From positions 1-64,000 of the forward strand of contig CAWCZQ010000005.1 of assembly GCA_963800205.1 (NCBI GenBank): DNA of 64,000 nucleotides, read 5' to 3'. A model generated the notes under the pieces. It was not told the DNA's origin. It did no database searches and worked only from the letters and a program-made list of their open reading frames with translations. The DNA is from UBA6224 sp963800205. Its GTDB lineage: Bacteria; Patescibacteriota; Saccharimonadia; Saccharimonadales; UBA4665. The translations under genes were made by a program, and so were the position numbers. Below, piece after piece: positions 17,065-25,206 of this stretch (position 1 is the stretch's first letter; every line of letters starts with the position of its first letter).

Positions 17065-17313
17065 ATGTCAGAATTGATTCAACTGGTTGCAGCCGCACAG
17101 ACGCTCAACGTGGATCTCATTGGTAAGGGGCTCATGGTCGGTGGTGGCTTTATTGGGCCAGGTATCGGTATTGGGCTAATCGGAAGTAACTACCTGCAAG
17201 CGGTTGGTCGCAACCCAGAAGCCGCTAAGTTCTTTGGTCAGGCACTGATCTTTGTTGCGATTGTTGAGTTGTTTGGTCTGTTGGCCTTCGCCTCTCTCTT
17301 CATTGTTAAATAG
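17065..17313 (+). CDS. atpE: ATP synthase Fo subunit c
   Basis: An 82-aa hairpin of two membrane helices. Helix 1 has the glycine-rich run GGGFIGPGIGIGLIGSNYL; the loop has GRNPEA; helix 2 has the ion-carrying Glu in FVAIVELFGLLAF. The Gln and Ser/Thr ligands of sodium-type c subunits are not seen, so proton coupling is expected (inference). AAAGGAG lies just upstream of the ATG. Confidence 0.97.
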   Translation: MSELIQLVAAAQTLNVDLIGKGLMVGGGFIGPGIGIGLIGSNYLQAVGRNPEAAKFFGQALIFVAIVELFGLLAFASLFIVK

Positions 17314-17336
17314 TCGAAAAAGGAATTACGGACGTA

Positions 17337-17867
17337 GTGAATACCTACATAACACAATTTGGAGCTGAACAGGCATCGGGCCTCAGTGCCCTGGGTGTTG
17401 ACGGCAAGGCCTTCTTGATACAGCTGGTTACGTTTTTGCTGGCGTTTTGGGTCCTGAAACGCTATGCCTTCAAGCCAATTTTGGGAGTGCTCAATGAGCG
17501 ACGCGAGCTGATAGAAGACGGTGTTCGACTGGGTGAAGAGATGCAAAAGGAAAAGACGCAGCTCGACAAGAAAGTCGACGATACACTAAAGTCAGCCCGC
17601 AAAGAAGCCGACGAAATCGTCGCCAATGCCGAAGATGCCGGCCGCCAAATTTCTGCCGAAGCTGAGAAGAAGGCGCAAGCCAAAGCCGACGGCATTCTGG
17701 CGCAAGCCGAAAACCGTATCGCCCAAGATACCGCCCGGGCTCGTCAAAAACTCGAAAAAGAACTGGTTGGCCTTATCTCTGATGCGACCGAAGCGATGAT
17801 TGATGAGAAAGTCGATGCCACCAAGGACGCCAAACTCATCGATAAAGCATTGAAAGGTCGGGCCTAA
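17337..17867 (+). CDS. atpF: ATP synthase Fo subunit b
   Basis: 176 aa: one membrane helix near residues 27-43 (FLIQLVTFLLAFWVLKRY) followed by FKPILGVLNERRELIED and a long Ala/Lys/Glu-rich coiled coil, the peripheral stalk. The start is GTG at 17337 with AAGGAAT upstream. The stop overlaps the ATG of atpH by one base. Confidence 0.95.
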   Translation: MNTYITQFGAEQASGLSALGVDGKAFLIQLVTFLLAFWVLKRYAFKPILGVLNERRELIEDGVRLGEEMQKEKTQLDKKVDDTLKSARKEADEIVANAEDAGRQISAEAEKKAQAKADGILAQAENRIAQDTARARQKLEKELVGLISDATEAMIDEKVDATKDAKLIDKALKGRA

Positions 17868-18274
17868 TGAAATTGAGTCGTTCTCGTTTGGCAGCTCTGC
17901 TTGCCCAGCGTTATGAAAAAGCTGGCGCTAATGTTGAGCGACTTAATAAAGAAGTAGCGGCCTATTTGTTAACCGAAAAGCGTGCCGGCGAACTTGATTC
18001 GTTGCTACGGGATATCGCCCAATATCGAACGGATGAATATGGTATTGTCGAAGCCACCGCCGTAACGGCTCACCCGCTGACTGTCGCTGCTCGGACCGAT
18101 ATTGAGCAAAATTTGCGGGTAGCATTCCCTGATGCAAAACAAATTATTATCAGCGAGCAGCTCGATCCGCGCGTCATGGGTGGCGTACGGCTCGAACTTG
18201 CCAATGAGCAGCTCGAACTAACGGTTCGGAGCAAGCTGAACCGATTCAAACAATTAACCGGAGGAGAAAAGTAG
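17867..18274 (+). CDS. atpH: ATP synthase F1 subunit delta (short)
   Basis: 135 aa, shorter than the usual 170-180 aa. The C-terminal segment DPRVMGGVRLELANEQLELT is the typical OSCP/delta signature (family pattern ...D..IlGG..i....). The N-terminal helical domain appears reduced to one helical part. It links the stator stalk to the F1 head. Position between atpF and atpA agrees. The stop is 1 bp from the atpA GTG. Confidence 0.9.
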   Translation: MKLSRSRLAALLAQRYEKAGANVERLNKEVAAYLLTEKRAGELDSLLRDIAQYRTDEYGIVEATAVTAHPLTVAARTDIEQNLRVAFPDAKQIIISEQLDPRVMGGVRLELANEQLELTVRSKLNRFKQLTGGEK

Positions 18275-18275
18275 C

Positions 18276-19817
18276 GTGGCAGAACTATCTATTAAAGAAC
18301 TTTCCGACGACATTCGTGCGGCGATAGCCGAGCTGAAGACTCGTCCGGAAATTGAAGAAGTCGGCGTGGTCACACGTGTCGGCGACGGCATCGCCTGGAT
18401 TTATGGCTTGCGCCGTTGTGGTTATAACGAAATGCTCGAAGTCGAAGGTGTCGACGGTAAGCCGGTGACGGCCTTTGCCTTTAACCTCGGTGAAGACGAA
18501 ATTGGCGCGGTGCTGCTCGGCGAAGACGTTGAAGTAAAAGCTGGAGCTAAAGCCCGACTATCCGGTAAAGTGCTCGAGGTGCCAGTAGGGCCGGAGCTCG
18601 TAGGTCGCGTGGTTGATCCGCTCGGAAATCCGCTGGATGGCGGCGAACCTATCAAAGCAAAGCAATCGTATCGCGTGGAGCGCCCGGCGCCTGGTGTATT
18701 GGACCGCAAAAGTGTCCATGAACCGTTGATGACCGGTATTATGGCAATTGACGCGATTGTGCCGATTGGTCGAGGACAGCGTGAGTTGATTATTGGTGAC
18801 CGTCAAACCGGTAAAACTGCCATTGCCGTGGACACTATGGTTAACCAGGCTCGTCAAAAAACCGGTGTTATAAACGTCTATGTTGCCATCGGTCAGAAGC
18901 TCTCCAAGGTCGCTGCCTTGCAAGAACGCCTGAAGCGCGAAGGCGTGATGGATCAGTCTATCATCGTGGCCACGAGTCCAGCTGACCCTGCCGCCCTGCT
19001 CTACCTGGCGCCATATGCTGGCGCTGCGATGGGTGAATATTTCCGCGACAATAAGCAACACGCCCTGATCATTTATGATGACCTGACAAAGCACGCTGCC
19101 GCTTACCGACAGATGTCGTTGCTGCTGCGTCGTCCACCCGGACGCGAAGCTTATCCAGGTGATGTCTTTTACCTGCACTCGCGCCTGCTGGAGCGTGCCG
19201 CTAAGCTATCTGACGAGCTCGGCGCTGGTAGCTTGACTGCCTTGCCAATTATCGAGACCCAGGCTGGTGACATCTCTGCGTACATTCCTACCAACGTTAT
19301 TTCGATAACTGATGGTCAGATTTTCTTGGAGACCAACTTGTTCTATCAGGGTGTTCGCCCGGCGATTTCAGTTGGTTTGTCGGTCTCGCGTGTTGGTGGC
19401 GCTGCCCAGACCAAGGCGATTAAGTCGGCCGGTGGTGGACTGAAACTGAGCTTGGCTCAGTTCCGCGAATTGGCGGCGTTTAGTCAGTTTAGTACCGACC
19501 TCGATCCAGAAACTCGCCACACCATTGAGCGCGGTCAGCGACTGACTGAACTGCTCAAGCAGCCGCAATACACTCCCTATGCTATCTGGGAAATGTATGC
19601 TCAGCTGTATGCAGCTACCGAGGGAAGCCTCGATACCGTTCCACTTGATAAAATTCATGCGGCTCAGCAAGCTATTTTACGTGAACTGAAGAGTAAGCAC
19701 GCCAAGCTGACCGAACGACTCAACAGTGGCGACAAGCCATCCGACGAAGACAATAAGGCTGTCCTGAAGGTTGCTAACAACGTGGCTAAGCAATATGAAA
19801 CTAAGGAAGAGGCATAG
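18276..19817 (+). CDS. atpA: ATP synthase F1 subunit alpha
   Basis: 513 aa, GTG start preceded by GGAGGAGA. It has the N-terminal beta barrel, P-loop GDRQTGKTAIAVD (about 170-182), QRELIIGDRQTG, and the signature PAISVGLSVSRVGGAAQ. It is the non-catalytic nucleotide-binding subunit of the F1 hexamer. Full length, no anomaly. Confidence 0.98.
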   Translation: MAELSIKELSDDIRAAIAELKTRPEIEEVGVVTRVGDGIAWIYGLRRCGYNEMLEVEGVDGKPVTAFAFNLGEDEIGAVLLGEDVEVKAGAKARLSGKVLEVPVGPELVGRVVDPLGNPLDGGEPIKAKQSYRVERPAPGVLDRKSVHEPLMTGIMAIDAIVPIGRGQRELIIGDRQTGKTAIAVDTMVNQARQKTGVINVYVAIGQKLSKVAALQERLKREGVMDQSIIVATSPADPAALLYLAPYAGAAMGEYFRDNKQHALIIYDDLTKHAAAYRQMSLLLRRPPGREAYPGDVFYLHSRLLERAAKLSDELGAGSLTALPIIETQAGDISAYIPTNVISITDGQIFLETNLFYQGVRPAISVGLSVSRVGGAAQTKAIKSAGGGLKLSLAQFRELAAFSQFSTDLDPETRHTIERGQRLTELLKQPQYTPYAIWEMYAQLYAATEGSLDTVPLDKIHAAQQAILRELKSKHAKLTERLNSGDKPSDEDNKAVLKVANNVAKQYETKEEA

Positions 19818-19836
19818 CGAAAGCTAGGTAATTCTT

Positions 19837-20709
19837 GTGGCAAATACCATAACCCTCAAACGACGCATAGGTTCAATCAAGAACACTCGCCAGATTACCA
19901 AGGCGATGCAGCTGGTGAGCGCTAGTAAACTACGACGTGCTCAAGAATATGCGGCCCGCAGCCGATCATATCGTGAATTAGCTTTTGAGTTGCTGGCGCG
20001 GCTTGGTGCAATCGACGAAGTCGAACAAAATGCCCTATTTCAAAAGCGCCCCATCAAGAATCACCTGTACGTGGTCGTCACTAGTAGTAGTGGGTTGGCT
20101 GGCGCTTATAACGCCAACGTCCTCAAGCAGCTCACCAAGCAGATTCGCGCCGATCAAGGCGATAAGATTCGTAGCAAAGTCATTGCTATCGGCAGCAAGG
20201 GTGCGCAATTTGTCCGACGCCTGCAAGAGGTGGAGCTGCAAGCGGTGTACGCCAGCTTCGGCGATCAGCCAACGGCTAACGACATTCGACCAGTCCTCAA
20301 CAGCATCATTGAGCAGTACGAAGCTCGTGATGTCGATGCGGTGACGCTCATCTATACATTTAGTAAATCAAGCATATCGCAGCAAGCACTCACCATGGAC
20401 TTGCTCCCGGCCCGCGCTGAGCAGCCGGGCGACAAGCCAAAACTGCCCGATGTCAGCAACTTTGAGCCAGATGTCGAGACGGTAATTGAACAAGTCACGA
20501 CCCGTCTGATTGAGGCACAGCTGTGGCAAGCGGTCTTGGAAAGTTTGGCCAGTGAACATGCCATGCGCATGGTAGCCATGAAGAACGCCACCGATAATGC
20601 CAGCGATCTGATCGACGACTACACTTTGGAATACAACACTGCTCGCCAGGCGGCGATTACGCAGGAACTGGCCGAAATAACCGGCGGAGCGGAGGCACTA
20701 AATGGGTGA
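19837..20709 (+). CDS. atpG: ATP synthase F1 subunit gamma
   Basis: 290 aa, GTG start. The N-terminal helix LKRRIGSIKNTRQITKAMQL and C-terminal helix MKNATDNASDLIDDYTLEYN form the rotating shaft; both are well conserved. The segment SSSGLAGAYNANV matches the Rossmann part of gamma. The stop lies 8 bp inside the next small gene, an overlap of the ATGGGTGA type. Confidence 0.97.
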   Translation: MANTITLKRRIGSIKNTRQITKAMQLVSASKLRRAQEYAARSRSYRELAFELLARLGAIDEVEQNALFQKRPIKNHLYVVVTSSSGLAGAYNANVLKQLTKQIRADQGDKIRSKVIAIGSKGAQFVRRLQEVELQAVYASFGDQPTANDIRPVLNSIIEQYEARDVDAVTLIYTFSKSSISQQALTMDLLPARAEQPGDKPKLPDVSNFEPDVETVIEQVTTRLIEAQLWQAVLESLASEHAMRMVAMKNATDNASDLIDDYTLEYNTARQAAITQELAEITGGAEALNG

Positions 20710-20872
20710 GATAATATTGGGATTGCATCCGCAGCCAGAAGAGCCACGCGAGTTCATACTTCGGAAAGGTTCAACGGAACTCGTTATTACTACTGATCAA
20801 TTTTGGGAATATGAAGGTGACGCGATGACCGAAAGCTGTCAGCAAATACCACCAAGCGAAGGAGAACAATAA
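20702..20872 (+). CDS. small gene of unknown function inside the atp operon
   Basis: 56 aa starting ATG at 20702, overlapping the end of atpG by 8 bp, and ending TAA at 20872 where it overlaps the next start (TAATG). The sequence MGEIILGLHPQPEEPREF is followed by a beta-like LRKGSTELVITTDQFWEYEG and an acidic end PSEGEQ. It is not recognised. Tight coupling on both sides is strong evidence that it is translated with the ATP synthase genes. There is no membrane segment. Confidence 0.7.
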   Translation: MGEIILGLHPQPEEPREFILRKGSTELVITTDQFWEYEGDAMTESCQQIPPSEGEQ

Positions 20873-21144
20873 TGGCCCACGCAACTCACGAAGAAGCTTT
20901 GTTTCCGACAGACGATGACTGGCTAGATAGTTCTGTTCCAGCAGAACTGGCCAAGGTAATAGCCGATCAATTCGGAGCCGAAGACCTCGAGCGACTGGCA
21001 GATGCTTCCTTTACTGCAGCGCTACAGGAAGAGAATCCCACCTACACCATCGCCAACCCGCAGCTCAGGAATGTTGCCAAAAGCGCACTCCGTATGGCGC
21101 TCGGACTCAAACCACTACCATATGAACAAGAAGGAGAACAATAA
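20872..21144 (+). CDS. unknown acidic protein between atpG and atpD
   Basis: 90 aa, acidic, helical, no membrane segment, not recognised. It begins MAHATHEEALFPTDDDW and ends YEQEGEQ, echoing the EGEQ end of the preceding small gene. Its ribosome site and start context is identical over 19 bp to that of atpD (20858-20876 and 21130-21148), suggesting that this gene or its start arose by local duplication. The stop overlaps the atpD ATG. Position implies a role in assembly or regulation of F1 (inference). Confidence 0.75.
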   Translation: MAHATHEEALFPTDDDWLDSSVPAELAKVIADQFGAEDLERLADASFTAALQEENPTYTIANPQLRNVAKSALRMALGLKPLPYEQEGEQ

Positions 21145-22553
21145 TGGCATCAGCAACGAAGGAAAAAACTAAGACCTCCGCCGGGTCTATTACGCAGGTT
21201 GTCGGCGTCGTGGTAGACGTGGAGTTTACGGCCGATACCCTACCGGCAATTTATAACGCACTCAATGTTGAACACGAAGGGAAAACACTGGTTCTCGAAG
21301 TAGCGCAGCACCTCAGCGAATCGAGTATACGCGCCATTGCCCTCGGTGGCACCGATGGACTGCAGCGTGGTACCGCCGTGAATGATACCGGCTCCCCGAT
21401 TAGCGTGCCGGTTGGCGAAGCAACGCTCGGCCGTATGTTTAGCGTTACTGGAGACCCAATCGACGGCAAGGGCGGCGACTTTAAAGAAACAGCTCCGATT
21501 CACCGCGCGCCACCACCACTGATTGACCAGTCGGGTAAAGTTGAAATTTTGGAAACTGGTATTAAAGTTATTGACCTGCTCTGCCCGATGACCAAAGGTG
21601 GTAAGGCTGGCTTATTCGGTGGTGCCGGTGTCGGTAAAACCGTGCTCATTCAGGAATTGATTAACAACATCGCTAAATTCCACAGCGGCTATTCGGTGTT
21701 CGCTGGTGTCGGCGAACGTACCCGTGAAGGTAATGACCTATACGGCGAAATGACTGAATCGGGCGTTATCAAAAACACTTCCCTGGTATTTGGACAGATG
21801 AACGAACCACCCGGAGCACGTTTGCGGGTGGCGCTGAGTGGACTGACAATTGCCGAAGGTTTCCGCGATAAAGGCTCCGACGTATTGCTGTTTGTCGACA
21901 ATATTTTCCGATACACCCAGGCCGGATCTGAGGTATCTGCCCTGCTTGGCCGTTTGCCTTCTGCCGTAGGTTACCAACCTAACTTACAGCAAGAAATGGG
22001 TGCGCTGCAGGAGCGAATTACCTCGACGCGAGAAGGTTCGATTACTTCTGTGCAGGCAGTATATGTGCCTGCCGACGATATGACCGACCCTGCGCCGGCT
22101 ACGACCTTTGCACACCTCGACAGCACGATCTCTCTAAACCGTGCGCTGACCGAAATCGGTATCTACCCGGCTGTTGATCCGCTGGATAGTAGTTCGAACA
22201 TTCTTGACCCTGAAATTGTTGGCGAAGAACACTACAATGTTGCTCGTGAAGTGCAGCGAGTGTTGCAGCGCTACAAAGACCTGCAAGATATTATCGCCAT
22301 CCTCGGTATGGAAGAACTATCCGAAGAAGACAAAAAGACCGTTGACCGCGCTCGACGCATTCAGCGTTTCCTGAGTCAGCCATTCTTTGTGGCAGAACAG
22401 TTTACCAATAACCCTGGTAAATATGTAAAGCTCGAAGACACTATCAAGGGATTCCGTGAAATTCTTGACGGCAAACATGACGACAAACCAGAGAGCGCCT
22501 TTTACCTGAAGGGCGGGATCGAAGACGTTAAGGTCGAAAAGAAGGAAAAATAG
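21144..22553 (+). CDS. atpD: ATP synthase F1 subunit beta
   Basis: 469 aa catalytic subunit. It has P-loop GGAGVGKTVLIQELI (about 156-170), catalytic GERTREGNDLY, the LLFVDNIFRYTQAGSEVSALLGR stretch, and a VPADDMTDPAPATTF loop. Full length. AAGGAG lies 8 nt before the ATG. It is the fourth-from-last gene product needed for F1 and is followed 3 bp later by atpC. Confidence 0.98.
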   Translation: MASATKEKTKTSAGSITQVVGVVVDVEFTADTLPAIYNALNVEHEGKTLVLEVAQHLSESSIRAIALGGTDGLQRGTAVNDTGSPISVPVGEATLGRMFSVTGDPIDGKGGDFKETAPIHRAPPPLIDQSGKVEILETGIKVIDLLCPMTKGGKAGLFGGAGVGKTVLIQELINNIAKFHSGYSVFAGVGERTREGNDLYGEMTESGVIKNTSLVFGQMNEPPGARLRVALSGLTIAEGFRDKGSDVLLFVDNIFRYTQAGSEVSALLGRLPSAVGYQPNLQQEMGALQERITSTREGSITSVQAVYVPADDMTDPAPATTFAHLDSTISLNRALTEIGIYPAVDPLDSSSNILDPEIVGEEHYNVAREVQRVLQRYKDLQDIIAILGMEELSEEDKKTVDRARRIQRFLSQPFFVAEQFTNNPGKYVKLEDTIKGFREILDGKHDDKPESAFYLKGGIEDVKVEKKEK

Positions 22554-22556
22554 CTA

Positions 22557-22985
22557 ATGTTTCACTTTCAACTCGTATCACTCAGCGGCACAAAGTTTGA
22601 CGATGAGGTGTATGAGGTGCTACTGCCAACCCTGGAGGGTGAAATTGGCGTCTTGCAAGATCACATGCCCCTGGTAAGTGTGGCGACAACCGGCGCTATC
22701 GTTGTGCGTCGTCATCAAAAAGATGCCGACCGTGAGCGTGAATACTTTGCCACTAATGGTGGAGTTATTGACGTGACTAATAATACGCTGCGAGTGTTAG
22801 TTGATGAAGCCGACCACGCCGACAGTATCAACGAAGCCGAAGCCCAGGCCGCCTTCGAACGGGCTCAACAAATGAAAGCCGAGGCAAAAGATCAAGTCAG
22901 TCTTGAGCATGCTCAATCCATGGTCGACCGCCAGTCTATACGCTTGCAAGTTGCTGGCCTGAAACGACGCCACCAGAAACGGTAA
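22557..22985 (+). CDS. atpC: ATP synthase F1 subunit epsilon
   Basis: 142 aa. The N-terminal beta sandwich is clear (FQLVSLSGTKFDDEVYEVLLPTLEGEIGVL, given in part: LPTLEGEIGVLQDHMPLV) and is followed by the C-terminal helical pair rich in Ala/Glu, which in this family can inhibit ATP hydrolysis. It ends the recognisable atp operon. Confidence 0.95.
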   Translation: MFHFQLVSLSGTKFDDEVYEVLLPTLEGEIGVLQDHMPLVSVATTGAIVVRRHQKDADREREYFATNGGVIDVTNNTLRVLVDEADHADSINEAEAQAAFERAQQMKAEAKDQVSLEHAQSMVDRQSIRLQVAGLKRRHQKR

Positions 22986-22993
22986 TAACCTCC

Positions 22994-23251
22994 ATGAGTC
23001 AGCCTCATCACGCTAACCATGAAGCTGAACATAGTACTAGTCAGGCTCAGAACATACCGTTTAATGATAGCGAGTTTGCAGTAATCAGCGATCGATATAT
23101 ACGCGTGAGAGAGATAAGAATAACCGAGTACATACTACCCCAGTTTTGTGATGTGCCTGTTATGGAGATTAGGGAATGTTGTGTTGCTGATAAGCCGTTA
23201 TCAATGGGCTTATCGGCCGATCCGGACTCTACGAAACGGGTAGCCGATTAG
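22994..23251 (+). CDS. possible small protein downstream of atpC
   Basis: An 85-aa open frame 8 bp after atpC, with no Shine-Dalgarno site and no recognised domain. The first 20 residues are His/Gln/Glu-rich. A perfect 8-bp inverted repeat GATAAGCC/GGCTTATC (about 23189-23214) lies inside its last quarter and could instead be an operon-end hairpin, though no T run follows. I consider coding status uncertain. Nothing else is seen between atpC and the mscL end at 23290. Confidence 0.35.
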   Translation: MSQPHHANHEAEHSTSQAQNIPFNDSEFAVISDRYIRVREIRITEYILPQFCDVPVMEIRECCVADKPLSMGLSADPDSTKRVAD

Positions 23252-23289
23252 CATTGTCTGTTCTGTTTGGCTGAAAAAGCACTACTCCC

Positions 23290-23704
23290 CTACTGTGCGG
23301 ATAGTTTGGTTGTACAAAAGGCACAGCGGGTAGCGGCTTTCGGCACTTCGCTGAGACACTCTGGGCACTTTTTGGTATTAGGTTCGGTGGGAGGGGCTGA
23401 TTTGCGGTTAGAGATTGCTTTGAGGCTATTGATAGGCCTAACTACCAAAAAGAAGACAACTGTCGCGAGTAGAACAAAGCGCGATGAGAGTGTTCAAAAA
23501 ATCGCCGTAGAGAAATTCCGATTTATTAATAGTAAACTTGAGTGCCGAAAAATCTGGTTGGCCACCGATGGCGGCAATAAGTGGTGTAATAATGTCGGTT
23601 ACGAGCGCCGTTACAACCGCACCAAAGGCGGCGCCAATAACAACCGCAATGGCGAGATCGATAACATTGCCGCGCATAATGAATTGCTTAAAATCTTTGA
23701 TCAT
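23290..23704 (-). pseudogene. mscL: large-conductance mechanosensitive channel MscL with zinc-ribbon tail, frameshifted
   Basis: MscL opens on membrane tension to release solutes under osmotic downshock. The first frame (MIKDFKQFIMRGNVIDLAIA, helix 1, then helix-1/2 loop) runs to YGDFLNTLIA and then leaves the family. Deleting one base at about 23480-23484 continues as FVLLATVVFFLVVRPINSL, the normal second membrane helix, then a basic linker and a zinc-ribbon-like CPECLSEVPKAATRCAFC, ending with a stop at 23290. The corrected product is 137 aa, normal for MscL with this tail. GGAGCTC stands upstream of the ATG. A sequence error is more likely than decay. Confidence 0.85.
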
Positions 23705-23781
23705 CGGAGCTCCTTTACGCTGTATCTGATGTGTTTAGCCTATCAATTTGGCTTGATATAACAAAGCTTATTTTTTACGAG

Positions 23782-24093
23782 TTAAGCTATGTCGGGATCA
23801 GTGGACTCAAGCTCTAAGCGGACGGCTGCCTCTTGGGCAAACGCTATGCGCTCGTCGCGCTCGGCATGGAGCTGTTCACAAAAAGCTACGCCCATAATAA
23901 AACTCTGCCGGAAGGTCACGTTTGCGATTGCTTCTACTAACATGGCGCGCTTTTCAGCAGCGGTCAGCAACAACTCATTGCGCTCTCGCAGTACATCCTT
24001 TGCTGCTTGGTACGTAGGTGGAGCGGTCTGTTCGACGGCATCGACATCGATGGATGATATGGGCTGTATTGGTTCCCTGGCATGTTTTGCCAT
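23782..24093 (-). CDS. hypothetical protein
   Basis: 103 aa, Ala/Glu/Arg-rich, strongly helical, not recognised. A perfect ribosome site AGGAGG lies 7 nt before the ATG, and TATAAT lies about 22 nt upstream (24115-24120), so it is probably expressed alone. It has one cysteine and no membrane segment. Confidence 0.6.
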   Translation of the reverse strand: MAKHAREPIQPISSIDVDAVEQTAPPTYQAAKDVLRERNELLLTAAEKRAMLVEAIANVTFRQSFIMGVAFCEQLHAERDERIAFAQEAAVRLELESTDPDIA

Positions 24094-24302
24094 AGTCTAC
24101 CTCCTGGGGGTAAGATTATACGATACTGGTCAAAATTGGAATATGCGGAGTAACTGAAAAAGCACATAGCCCTAATCAACAGCAGAGTAAGAGTTTGCTG
24201 CTATGCTGAACTACATCGTAACCACTGACGCGGTTATAGCTGGCACATCGTTGCGCATATAGGTGAAAGACGACTATCAGGTAGCCGCCTAAGCATAAGC
24301 CC

Positions 24303-24331
24303 TTTACAAAAGCTGACTGGGGCGCTACTCT
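24303..24331 (+). promoter_or_regulatory. putative promoter of the aquaporin gene
   Basis: TTTACA (24303-24308), a 17-nt spacer and TACTCT (24326-24331), followed by GGAGG (24348-24352) ahead of the ATG at 24365. Unlike many genes here, this one has a leader with a ribosome site. The rest of the 271-bp gap from 24094 shows no gene. Confidence 0.4.
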
Positions 24332-24364
24332 GTAGCTACTAATAAGTGGAGGTTCCAAAACAAT

Positions 24365-25132
24365 ATGTTTGGAAAAAAAAGAGTAGCCATGCTGGTTGCC
24401 GAGTTTCTCGGTAGCGGTATATTGACGCTCGTCGTCATTGGCGTACAACATTCAACTATCGGGGTACCGTACTTCGTCGGTATTGCAGCCGCTTTGGCAG
24501 CCGCAATGCTCGTCTACGTATTCGGTGCTGCTTCTGGTGCTATGCTCAACCCAGCTATCACCATCGCTCTGTGGTCAGTTCGTCGCGTACGAACATCGGC
24601 CGCTGTCGGCTTTATCATCGCGCAATTGCTCGGTGGTTGGTTGGCATACTACCTGTTCCGTTATCACCTCAACAGTGATCTAACGAACGTCGGTGGAGAC
24701 TTTAACGTTCGTGTCATGGTAGCAGAAGCTGTCGGTACTGCCGTATTAGCCTTTGGCTGGGCAGCTGCTGTCTATGGCCGCTACACGGTTGGTAACAAGG
24801 CATTTGTTGTTGGTGTTGGCTACGCACTCGGTATCATCGTCGCGTCGGCTGCTTCTATCGGCCTCATTAACCCATCGGTAGCTTTGGCTGACAAAGCTTG
24901 GACTATCTGGGGCACAATGGGCTGGGGTAACTACGTCCTCGGTCCTGTCCTTGGTGCATTGATTGGTGCAAACCTGTACGCCTGGTTGTACACCGACGAG
25001 ATGCGACTAAAAGTAGCAAACGCTCGGACTAAGTCTGTCGGTACTACGACTGCGCCAAAAGCAAAGTCAACAGCTGCAGCAGCTCGTCCAAAAACAGCCG
25101 CTACAAAGAAAAAGACAACAAAGCGCAAATAA
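24365..25132 (+). CDS. aquaporin/glycerol-facilitator family channel with histone-like basic tail
   Basis: 255 aa. Six membrane helices of the MIP fold with the two half-helix motifs LNPAITIAL (first NPA intact) and LINPSVALAD (second is NPS), so the pore allows water or small solutes but selectivity is uncertain. After the last helix (about residue 210) a tail of some 45 residues is almost wholly Lys/Ala/Thr/Pro (for example AAARPKTAATKKKTTKRK), like the tails of histone-H1-like proteins, and would lie in the cytosol. A strong terminator follows. Confidence 0.85.
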   Translation: MFGKKRVAMLVAEFLGSGILTLVVIGVQHSTIGVPYFVGIAAALAAAMLVYVFGAASGAMLNPAITIALWSVRRVRTSAAVGFIIAQLLGGWLAYYLFRYHLNSDLTNVGGDFNVRVMVAEAVGTAVLAFGWAAAVYGRYTVGNKAFVVGVGYALGIIVASAASIGLINPSVALADKAWTIWGTMGWGNYVLGPVLGALIGANLYAWLYTDEMRLKVANARTKSVGTTTAPKAKSTAAAARPKTAATKKKTTKRK

Positions 25133-25152
25133 TTTATCGTTGCTTTGATACG

Positions 25153-25179
25153 AAAACCCGGTCGATGACCGGGTTTTTT
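25153..25179. terminator. bidirectional Rho-independent terminator
   Basis: AAAACCCGGTC pairs perfectly with GACCGGGTTTT around a GAT loop, with T runs on both strands. It serves the aquaporin gene on the plus strand and the helicase gene on the minus strand. Confidence 0.9.
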
Positions 25180-25206
25180 AGTTCGTTTGATAGCTGGGCA
25201 AAATGA

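Noticed and set aside
23267..23761. A 164-aa plus-strand frame
   Set aside because: Antisense to mscL; the minus strand encodes the channel with clear helices and a zinc ribbon once the frameshift is repaired.
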